Part shown: positions 1-6,038 of the stretch, one piece after another
Position numbering within the stretch: the first letter of the stretch is position 1
How the letters are laid out: each line of letters begins with the position of its first letter
DNA from: an uncultured Acidimicrobiales bacterium
GTDB lineage: Bacteria; Actinomycetota; Acidimicrobiia; Acidimicrobiales; Aldehydirespiratoraceae
Assembly: GCA_938091985.1 (NCBI GenBank)
Contig: CALKOE010000264.1
Coordinates: forward strand, 1-9,913
DNA length: 9,913 nt
Direction: 5' to 3'
Notes under the pieces: model-generated
The model's database searches: none
Told to the model about the DNA's origin: nothing
What the model saw: the letters and a program-made list of their open reading frames with translations, nothing else
Translations under genes and position numbers: made by a program

Positions 1-1578
1 GACACCTTTGGTGTTGCCGACGTCGACGACACGCAGCTCGACGTCCTTCGGGAGCGAACGCAGGGCTGGCCCGTGGGGATGTACCTGGCCGGCCTTTCCC
101 TGCGCGACGCCCCAGACGTCGAGGAGCAGATCCAACGCTTCGCGGGCGATACCCGACACCTGTCGGAGTATCTCGCCGGCGAGGTCCTCGATGGACTCGA
201 CGGCGACACCCGAGCGTTCCTGCTGACAACGAGCATCGTGCACACGCTCGAGGCCGACCTCTGCGACGAGCTGACCGGCCACCCCGGCAGTCTCTCGATG
301 CTGCGTCGGCTGCTGCGCGACAACGTGTTCACCGTTGCGCTCGACGAGGCCGCGACGATGTTTCGCTACCACCCGCTTCTGCGCGAGAACCTCGAGTCGA
401 CACTGGCCGAGGAACACCCGGAGCTCCTGCCCACGCTGCACGCGCGGGCATCACGATGGTTCGAACGCAACGACGACCTCGACCGCGCAATCCACCACGC
501 CACCGAAGCCGGTGACACAGCGCGGGCCCGTCATCTCATCTCCAGCCGGTGGCTCGAGTTCACCAGCGCCGGTTCGTTTACGACGATCGAACGATGGATC
601 CGGCGCCTCGGCGACCACGGGCGATCCGATGCCACCGTGTGTCTGTCGATGGCGTGGTCGATGCTCAACCTCGGTCGCTACGACGAGGTCGACGAGTGGG
701 TCGACGCGGCGACGGCGGCCGCGAACGACGAGCTGGAGGCTCGCCTTTGTCGAGTGGAAGGAGCCACGGTGCGGGCGCACCGCGCTCGCCACCTCGGCAA
801 TGTCTCTGAGCTTGTTGCCCAGGCCGAGTTCGCCGACACCAATGCCGACTACGACCTTCTTCCAGAGCCGGGCGAGGAGCCCGAGCGGATCACGGGCGCA
901 TCTGGTGCCGCGCTCGCCGTGAACGCGGCAGCCCGCTACTGGAGCGGCGACCTCGAAGGTGCAACCGCGAAAGCGTCGGCATCGGTGACGCACGCACGGA
1001 TCGTCGGTGAGCCGTCGGCAATCGTCCTCGGCTACTCCTACCTCGGCCTCGTGGCCGCAGAGACCGACGATCTCGATGCTGCGCTCGCCCACACCGACCA
1101 GGCCCTTCGCTTCGTCGCCAACGCCGACGACGAGGCCGCGCTCACCGAAGCCGAACGCGTCGACCGTCCGATCGACGAACGACTCTTCCGCATCGCGATC
1201 CTGGCCGAGCGGGCCCTGGTCCGGAATCTTTCCGGAGACCGCTCCGGCGCGAGGGCCGATCTTCGCGAAGCGAAGACGATCGCCGACACCGTCGATGCCC
1301 GCACCGAGGAGCGGCTGCGACTCGTCGAGAACACGATTCGCTTCGTCCCGATCGACCAGCCGAACCTTCCCGCGGGAGCGAGAGAACTCACCGACAAAGA
1401 GCAGGCGGTGCTCGCGCTGCTCCCCCACCAGCTGTCACGTCGAGAGCTCGCCGAACAGCTCCACGTGTCGGAGAACACGATCAAGACGCACCTCACCTCC
1501 ATCCGCCACAAGCTCGGGGTTCCCGGCCGCGGTGATCTCGTCGAGCGGTCAATCGAGCTCGGACTCCTTTCGAACTGA
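1..1578 (+). CDS. MalT/LAL-type LuxR-family transcriptional regulator, 5' truncated by the window
   Basis: The reading frame is open from the first base, so the start codon and the N-terminal ATPase domain lie upstream; 525 residues are visible. Residues 18-30 (RTQGWPVGMYLAG) match the conserved end of the STAND-type ATPase module of MalT-like regulators, which usually reads as TEGW.AGLQLA. A winged-helix and MalT helical segment follows, including HARASRWFERNDDLDRAIHH near residues 144-163. A long helical, TPR-like region (about 190-450) comes next. The C-terminus is a clear LuxR/GerE helix-turn-helix (about 462-522) with the hallmarks LTDKEQAVLALL, ELAEQLHVSENTIKTHL and IRHKLGV. Family members are ligand- and ATP-controlled activators; this one's ligand cannot be told. 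Its stop is 27 bases before the oxidoreductase gene, so the two may be co-transcribed. Family assignment is secure; the target genes are unknown. Confidence 0.93.
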   Translation, partial: DTFGVADVDDTQLDVLRERTQGWPVGMYLAGLSLRDAPDVEEQIQRFAGDTRHLSEYLAGEVLDGLDGDTRAFLLTTSIVHTLEADLCDELTGHPGSLSMLRRLLRDNVFTVALDEAATMFRYHPLLRENLESTLAEEHPELLPTLHARASRWFERNDDLDRAIHHATEAGDTARARHLISSRWLEFTSAGSFTTIERWIRRLGDHGRSDATVCLSMAWSMLNLGRYDEVDEWVDAATAAANDELEARLCRVEGATVRAHRARHLGNVSELVAQAEFADTNADYDLLPEPGEEPERITGASGAALAVNAAARYWSGDLEGATAKASASVTHARIVGEPSAIVLGYSYLGLVAAETDDLDAALAHTDQALRFVANADDEAALTEAERVDRPIDERLFRIAILAERALVRNLSGDRSGARADLREAKTIADTVDARTEERLRLVENTIRFVPIDQPNLPAGARELTDKEQAVLALLPHQLSRRELAEQLHVSENTIKTHLTSIRHKLGVPGRGDLVERSIELGLLSN

Positions 1579-1605
1579 GCGGCAACGTGCGCGAAACTCC
1601 TCGCC

Positions 1606-2670
1606 ATGTCGAGTGACCGCCCCGAGCTGCCCGCCCCCCTCGAACGGATCAACCGCCAGGTGGTTCTTCGTCAACGCCCCGACGGGATGCTGACCAACGA
1701 CGACGTGGAGGTCGTGGAGGGCGAGATGCCGACCCTCGGAGATCGCGAGATCCTGATCCGGATGGTCTACATCCAGATGGATGCGGCGGTGCGCAGCTGG
1801 CTCGACGAGGGCGAGGGCTACCTCCCTGCGGTGAAGATCGGCGAGGCAGTCCGCAGCGGCGGTATGGGTCGCGTGATCGAGAGCAACCATCCCGACATCG
1901 CGGTCGGCGAATGGTGCGGTGGTGGGCTGCCCGGCTGGAACAGCTGGGCCGTGGCCGACGGCGACAGCCCACTCGTCAACGCGTTCCCCGCCGATCACGA
2001 CGCGTTGTTCCAGATCGCCGTCATCTCCTCACCGGCCGCGACCGCCTACTTCGGTCTCACCGATCTCGGCGAGATCAAGGAGGGCGACTCCGTCCTCATT
2101 TCCGCCGCCGCGGGATCGACCGGGTCGGTGGCTGTGCAAGTGGCGCGAAATCTCGGCGCCACCGTTGTGGGCATCGCCGGTTCCGACGACAAGTGCCGTT
2201 GGGTCGAGTCGCTGGGCGCCGAAGTCTGTCTCAATCGTCACACCGATGATCTGGCCGCCCGGCTGAAGGAGATACGACCGAGAGGATTCGACATCTACTT
2301 CGACAATGTCGGCGGACCGATCCTCGATCTCGCCCTACGCCGCCTCGCGATCGGTGCCCGCGTGGTGATCATCGGTGCGATCTCGATGTACAACGAGAAG
2401 GGTCGCCCACCGGGCCCATCGAACTACCTCAACCTCATCAACAAGCAGGCAAAGATGGCCGGCTTCCAGGGTCTCGCCTATGTCGATCGCTATCCAGAGG
2501 CGTGGGACCAGATGTGGGAGTGGGCCGCCGAAGGGAAGATGGAGTACCGCACCGACATGAAGTACGGCCTCGACAGCTGTGTCGAGCAGCTCAATTCTCT
2601 ATTCACGGGCGCCAACACCGGCAAGGCCCTGGTGCAACTCTGCGAAGACCCCGGCCCCGGTCCCTACTGA
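1606..2670 (+). CDS. zinc-independent MDR-family NADPH-dependent oxidoreductase (CurA/prostaglandin reductase-like)
   Basis: This 354-residue protein has the full length of the CurA/leukotriene B4 dehydrogenase branch of the medium-chain reductases. These enzymes use NADPH to reduce the C=C bond of enones and enals in the cytoplasm. Visible hallmarks are an N-terminal GroES-like half, the Rossmann AxxGxxG signature AAAGSTGS at 167-174, then VVGIAGSDDKCRWV, DIYFDNVGG, a GAISMYN motif and a C-terminal GKALVQL. No catalytic-zinc cysteine/histidine pattern is seen, as expected for this branch. The ATG at 1606 gives the normal N-terminus, but no strong Shine-Dalgarno sequence precedes it, consistent with coupling to the regulator gene 27 bases upstream. 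The substrate cannot be inferred. A long inverted repeat follows the stop codon. Confidence 0.9.
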   Translation: MSSDRPELPAPLERINRQVVLRQRPDGMLTNDDVEVVEGEMPTLGDREILIRMVYIQMDAAVRSWLDEGEGYLPAVKIGEAVRSGGMGRVIESNHPDIAVGEWCGGGLPGWNSWAVADGDSPLVNAFPADHDALFQIAVISSPAATAYFGLTDLGEIKEGDSVLISAAAGSTGSVAVQVARNLGATVVGIAGSDDKCRWVESLGAEVCLNRHTDDLAARLKEIRPRGFDIYFDNVGGPILDLALRRLAIGARVVIIGAISMYNEKGRPPGPSNYLNLINKQAKMAGFQGLAYVDRYPEAWDQMWEWAAEGKMEYRTDMKYGLDSCVEQLNSLFTGANTGKALVQLCEDPGPGPY

Positions 2671-2685
2671 ACCTTCCGGAAAACG

Positions 2686-2732
2686 AACTGAGGCGAGCCA
2701 GCCACACATGGTGTGGCCGACTCGCCTCGGTT
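2686..2732. terminator. bidirectional terminator-like hairpin between convergent genes
   Basis: A long inverted repeat fills the 75-base gap between the oxidoreductase stop (2670) and the glnII stop (2746). Arms 2690-2707 and 2711-2728 pair over 18 positions with two mismatches around a three-base loop (ATG). The pairing extends outward to 2686/2732 with one T-G wobble. Each arm is flanked by a few A or T residues on the outer side rather than a long U-tract. It sits exactly where both convergent transcripts need to end. The structure is seen in the sequence; terminator function is inferred. Confidence 0.75.
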
Positions 2733-2745
2733 TGCAGAGCGGGTG

Positions 2746-3759
2746 TTACGCCAGAGCGCTGCAGATGGTGTTGGTGAGCAACGTCGACAGGATGTACGGG
2801 TCGGCGTTGGCGTTGGGGCGACGATCTTCGATGTAGCCCTTGCCCTCCTTGGCGACCTGCCACGGGATGCGGATCGATGCGCCACGGTCGGAGACGCCGT
2901 AGCTGAACTGATCGAAGCGCTGGGTCTCGTGCGCACCGGTGAGACGGTCTTCGATACCGATGCCGTAGCCAGCCAAGTGCCGCTCGGGCACGCCCTCGGC
3001 GCCCATTGCTTCACACGCCGCGATGATGGCGTCGTAGTTCTCGCGCATCGCCTTGGTCGAGAAGTTGGTGTGCATTCCGGCGCCGTTCCAGTCGCCCTTC
3101 ATCGGCTTGGCCTCGATGCTGACTTCAACTTCGTAGTCCTCGGCAAGACGGTAGAGGAGGTAGCGGGCGACCCACATGTGATCGCCGACGGTGACCGTGT
3201 CGACCGGGCCGATCTGGAACTCCCACTGGCCGGGCATGACCTCGGCGTTGGTGCCCGAGATCGCGAGACCGGCATCGATGCAGGCCTGTGTGTGGCGCTC
3301 GATGAGGTCACGGCCATGGATCTTCAACGAACCGACGCCGCAGTAGTACGGACCCTGCGGGGCGGGGAAGCCGTTGGGCGGGAAGCCGGCGGGCCACCCG
3401 GTGGCCGGGTTGATGAGCGTGTACTCCTGCTCCAGGCCGAAGATGGGCTCCTGGTCGCCGTACTGGGCGAGCGCCGCTGCGGCGGCGGCACGCGTGTTGG
3501 TCGGGTGCGGCGACATGTCGCCGGTGAGCAACGTCTCGCACAACACGAGGATGTTGTTGCCACCACGGATCGGGTCGGGACACTGGAAGACGGGGCTCAA
3601 GACGACGTCGGAGTTGTCGCCCGTCGCCTGGTTGGTGCTCGATCCGTCGTAGCCCCAGATGCCCGGGGTGTCGCCGTCGGCGAGGATCTTGGTCTTGCCG
3701 CGGATTTCACGAGTCGGCTCGCTGCCGTCGATCCACAGGTATTCAGCCTGGTAGGCCAT
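2746..3759 (-). CDS. glnII: type II glutamine synthetase (eukaryote-like GSII)
   Basis: This 337-residue protein makes glutamine from glutamate, ammonia and ATP in the cytoplasm. It is of the short GSII class known from plants, animals, rhizobia, Frankia and Streptomyces, and lacks the roughly 100 extra residues of GSI. The visible order is IRGKTKIL near 19-26, the beta-Asp loop YDGSSTNQA at 37-45, the ExE metal site FGLEQEYT with E110 and E112, GTNAEVMPGQWEFQIGP, the ATP/metal histidine motif GDWNGAGMHTNFSTK, and the C-terminal EDRRPNANADPY that carries the glutamate-binding arginine region. The start is supported by a good Shine-Dalgarno sequence (AGAGGGG on the minus strand, 3766-3772) six bases before the ATG. 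The gene is divergent from the glnA2-like gene and shares a 205-base control region with it. GSII enzymes are not adenylylated, so control is expected at transcription. Identification is very secure. Confidence 0.97.
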   Translation of the reverse strand: MAYQAEYLWIDGSEPTREIRGKTKILADGDTPGIWGYDGSSTNQATGDNSDVVLSPVFQCPDPIRGGNNILVLCETLLTGDMSPHPTNTRAAAAAALAQYGDQEPIFGLEQEYTLINPATGWPAGFPPNGFPAPQGPYYCGVGSLKIHGRDLIERHTQACIDAGLAISGTNAEVMPGQWEFQIGPVDTVTVGDHMWVARYLLYRLAEDYEVEVSIEAKPMKGDWNGAGMHTNFSTKAMRENYDAIIAACEAMGAEGVPERHLAGYGIGIEDRLTGAHETQRFDQFSYGVSDRGASIRIPWQVAKEGKGYIEDRRPNANADPYILSTLLTNTICSALA

Positions 3760-3765
3760 TTGGGT

Positions 3766-3772
3766 CCCCTCT
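3766..3772 (-). promoter_or_regulatory. ribosome binding site of glnII
   Basis: AGAGGGG on the minus strand lies six bases before the ATG at 3759-3757 and is one of the clearest Shine-Dalgarno sequences in the window. It fixes the glnII start. Confidence 0.75.
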
Positions 3773-3850
3773 TTGAGGATGTCGTTGGAAGTGGCTCATT
3801 CTCGCGAGCCAGGGACAACCATTCCAATGCGGCGTTTCCCAACCATTGCT

Positions 3851-3872
3851 CGATTGTGAACGCAGTGTGAAC
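3851..3872 (-). promoter_or_regulatory. PHO-box-like direct repeat (two 11-base GTTCAC units) upstream of glnII
   Basis: Read on the glnII strand, two contiguous 11-base units begin with the same hexamer: GTTCACACTGC (3872 to 3862) and GTTCACAATCG (3861 to 3851). Streptomyces PhoP binds tandem 11-base direct-repeat units with a GTTCA core, and PhoP is known there to act on nitrogen genes including glnA and glnII. The downstream half of each unit fits the consensus only partly. GlnR sites are also 11-base periodic, so a GlnR-type regulator, possibly the one encoded at 5302-5985, is an alternative ligand. The repeat lies about 92-113 bases upstream of the glnII start codon. The repeat is seen directly; its function is inferred. 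Confidence 0.55.
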
Positions 3873-3954
3873 GGGCGCCTTCGGCAGGCGACGTACGCCG
3901 TTGGGGATGCCACAGTCAAACGGGCAAGCTGTAGGCACGACGTCGCCCTTCTCC

Positions 3955-3961
3955 GGGAGAG
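3955..3961 (+). promoter_or_regulatory. ribosome binding site of the glnA2-like gene
   Basis: GGGAGAG ends three bases before the ATG at 3965, which puts its GGAG core at normal spacing. It supports that start, and the encoded N-terminus aligns with the beginning of mycobacterial GlnA2. Confidence 0.75.
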
Positions 3962-3964
3962 AAC

Positions 3965-5302
3965 ATGGAACGCGAGCAGGAATACGTACTGCGCACCGTC
4001 GAAGAGCGCGGAGTCCGATTGATTCGGCTGTGGTTCACCGATGTGCTCGGGCAACTGAAGTCGGTGGCGATCAGCCCGGCCGAGCTCGACACGGCATTGG
4101 ACGAGGGTGTGCAGTTCGACGGCACCGCGATCAACGGTTTCTCACGAATCCACGAGTCCGACGTGTTGGCCCGTCCCGACGCGACGACATTCGAGTTGCT
4201 GCCCTGGGCGAAGGAAGACGAACCATCAGCTCGGATGTTCTGTGACATCCAGAATCTCGACGAGACGCCCTTTGCCGGCGACCCTCGCCAGGTCCTGCGT
4301 CGCAACCTCGACGAGGCCCGCACCCACGGCTACTCCTTCTTCGCCGCACCCGAGATGGAGTTCTTCTACTTCGCCTCGGGAGACCCGTCTCTCGGAAAGC
4401 CGCAGCCGCTCGATCGCGCTTCCTACTTCGACCTCACCACTGCTGATGTGTCGAGTGATCTCCGCAAGCGGACGATCCACATGCTCGAGGCGATGAGCAT
4501 CCCGGTCGAGTACTCGTTCCACGAAGACAGCCCCAGCCAACACGAGATCGATCTTCGCTACACCGAGGCGCTCGACGTAGCCGACAACGTGATGACGCTG
4601 CGCCTCGTGGTGAAGAAGATCGCACTCGAACGCGACTGCTACGCGACGTTCATGCCAAAACCTCTCAACGGTGTGCAGGGGTCGGGCATGCACACCCACC
4701 TCTCGCTGTTCAAGGACGGCGAGAACGCATTCCACGACGGCGACGACCCCTACGGCTGGTCGACCACCGCTCGCCAGTTCACGGCCGGAATCCTTCGCCA
4801 CGCCCGAGAGATCACCGCGGTCACCAATCAGCTCGTCAACAGCTACAAACGCATCGCGGAGACATCCGAGGCGCCGCCGTATGTGGCTTGGGCGCGCAAC
4901 AATCGATCGGCTCTTGTGCGGGTACCGGTGCGCAAGAAGGGCAAAGCCGAGTCGGCCCGGATCGAATACCGGGCGCCAGATCCGGCATGCAACCCTTATC
5001 TCGCCTTCTCTCTCCTCCTCGCTGCGGGCATGCGCGGAATCTCCGAGAACTACGAGCTGCCTGAAGAGACCAACACCAATCTGTTCGACCTGAGCGAGAC
5101 GGAACGTCGGGCCGCCGGCGTCGAGCCGCTGCCGCGGTCGCTCGACGAAGCACTCGACGTGATGGAAAGCTCCGAGCTCGTTCGCACCACACTCGGCGAT
5201 CACATCTTCGAGTGGTTCCTGCGCAACAAGCGCACCGAATGGTCCGAATACCAGTCGCAGGTCACCCCGTTCGAGCTGGAGCGGTACCTCCCGAGCACCT
5301 GA
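3965..5302 (+). CDS. glnA2: GlnA2-type class I glutamine synthetase family protein (glutamine synthetase or gamma-glutamyl-amine ligase)
   Basis: This 445-residue protein is collinear with actinobacterial GlnA2 (Rv2222c type), from EREQEYVLRTVEERGVR at the start to RNKRTEWSEYQSQVTPFELE near the end. Catalytic groups are retained: E130/E132, E187/E194, H243, R296, E302 (SEAP) and E334/R336 (IEYRAPD). Two changes matter. The beta-Asp loop DGSSI is DGTAI here (D52, T54, A55), so the serine that lines the ammonium site in class I enzymes is alanine. The adenylylation motif NLYDLP reads NLFDLS, with F374 in place of the modified tyrosine, so adenylylation control is not expected. Streptomyces paralogues of this family ligate glutamate to polyamines rather than to ammonia, and the alanine would fit an amine substrate; this is inference. 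The gene is divergent from glnII and overlaps the next gene by one base. Confidence 0.92.
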   Translation: MEREQEYVLRTVEERGVRLIRLWFTDVLGQLKSVAISPAELDTALDEGVQFDGTAINGFSRIHESDVLARPDATTFELLPWAKEDEPSARMFCDIQNLDETPFAGDPRQVLRRNLDEARTHGYSFFAAPEMEFFYFASGDPSLGKPQPLDRASYFDLTTADVSSDLRKRTIHMLEAMSIPVEYSFHEDSPSQHEIDLRYTEALDVADNVMTLRLVVKKIALERDCYATFMPKPLNGVQGSGMHTHLSLFKDGENAFHDGDDPYGWSTTARQFTAGILRHAREITAVTNQLVNSYKRIAETSEAPPYVAWARNNRSALVRVPVRKKGKAESARIEYRAPDPACNPYLAFSLLLAAGMRGISENYELPEETNTNLFDLSETERRAAGVEPLPRSLDEALDVMESSELVRTTLGDHIFEWFLRNKRTEWSEYQSQVTPFELERYLPST

Positions 5303-5985
5303 TGGAACCTCTTCTCGTCTTCCCTGAGCCGGTCCCACCGGAACTCGCCCAAGCGCTCGACTTCGGCGGCTGGGCGTGGAAGTCCGCGCCCGACATCGAC
5401 TCGGCTCGGCGCGACGAGCCGGCCGACGGCTGGGTGGGCGCCATCGTGATGGCCACAGCCGGAGCCGAGCTCGACGGCGCGCTCCGCCTGTGCCGGGCGA
5501 TTCGCAACGGCGACATCAACGTCGACTCGGTCCTACTCCTGGTCAATGGCGGCCAACTCATGGAGCTCGACCCACACGAGGACCTGTTCGACGACTTCTG
5601 TGTCCACCCGTTTCATCCCGTTGAGTTCGAGACCCGGCTCAAGCACGTCTTCCGTCGTTCCGGAAACAACGACGACATCGACCTGATCGAATACGGCCCG
5701 TTGGCCATGAACCTCGAGACGTATCAGGCCGTGATCGAGGGCAAGCCGCTCGACCTCACCTACATGGAATACGAGCTGCTGAAGTTCCTCGCCGCACATC
5801 CCGGCAAGGTGTTCACACGCGAGACGCTGCTCAACCGGGTGTGGGGCTACGACTACTACGGCGGGGCTCGCACGGTGGATGTCCACGTGCGGCGACTCCG
5901 AGCCAAGCTCGGCGAAGAACACGCCAACCTGATCCAGACGATTCGTTCAGTCGGCTATTCATTCGGCCGCTCCCGCTGGATCTGA
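5302..5985 (+). CDS. GlnR-like orphan response regulator with degenerate receiver and winged-helix DNA-binding domain
   Basis: This 227-residue protein has an OmpR/PhoB-type winged helix at about 128-222. The segment LTYMEYELLKFLAAHPGKVF, then WGYDYYGGARTVDVHVRRLR and IRSVGYSF, closely resembles actinobacterial GlnR. The N-terminal half (about 1-120) has receiver-like length but not its chemistry. The strand end that should read DD is FPE. The phosphoacceptor region is GAIVMATAG (47-54) with no aspartate, and the lysine of the KPF motif is H102 in VHPF. Phosphorylation is therefore very unlikely. I chose the ATG at 5302 because it overlaps the glnA2-like stop (TGATG), a standard coupling arrangement. 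An in-frame ATG at 5212 lies inside glnA2 and would add unrelated residues. Position and homology suggest nitrogen regulation, perhaps of the flanking gln genes. Orthology to GlnR is not proven. Confidence 0.88.
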   Translation: MEPLLVFPEPVPPELAQALDFGGWAWKSAPDIDSARRDEPADGWVGAIVMATAGAELDGALRLCRAIRNGDINVDSVLLLVNGGQLMELDPHEDLFDDFCVHPFHPVEFETRLKHVFRRSGNNDDIDLIEYGPLAMNLETYQAVIEGKPLDLTYMEYELLKFLAAHPGKVFTRETLLNRVWGYDYYGGARTVDVHVRRLRAKLGEEHANLIQTIRSVGYSFGRSRWI

Positions 5986-6038
5986 TCACATGGGCCGAAC
6001 GGCTCAAGAACGGCCTCCGGTGTACCGACGTTCATTGG

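Larger units (their letters stand above)
3760..3964. promoter_or_regulatory. divergent glnII / glnA2-like control region
   Basis: These 205 bases separate the two divergent glutamine synthetase genes and should hold both promoters. Besides the two ribosome binding sites and the PHO-box-like repeat listed separately, I see a GGCTC/GAGCC inverted repeat (3793-3797 with 3806-3810, enclosing the palindrome CTCGCGAG at 3801-3808). There is also a small hairpin CGCCT/AGGCG (3876-3880 with 3886-3890). No convincing -10/-35 pair stands out on either strand, so the transcription starts cannot be placed by eye. Confidence 0.6.

Noticed and set aside
451..1428. A 325-codon minus-strand open frame within the LuxR-type regulator
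   Set aside because: Antisense shadow of a strongly supported regulator gene, with no recognisable domain.
3834..3838. GAAAC pentamer on the glnII strand as half of a GlnR box
   Set aside because: The position where the partner half-site GTNAC should lie reads GCAAT, and the spacing from the GTTCAC repeat is 23 rather than 22 bases; too weak to annotate.
2713..3870. A 385-codon open frame on the plus strand opposite glnII
   Set aside because: It is the antisense shadow of a clearly identified GSII gene; its translation shows no family features, and GC-rich third positions commonly open such frames.
5212..5301. Upstream in-frame ATG for the GlnR-like regulator
   Set aside because: It lies inside the conserved C-terminus of the glnA2-like gene and would add residues unrelated to a receiver domain; the TGATG overlap start at 5302 is far better.
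4226..5338. A 370-codon open frame on the minus strand opposite the glnA2-like gene
   Set aside because: Antisense shadow; the plus-strand protein is collinear with a known enzyme over its whole length.
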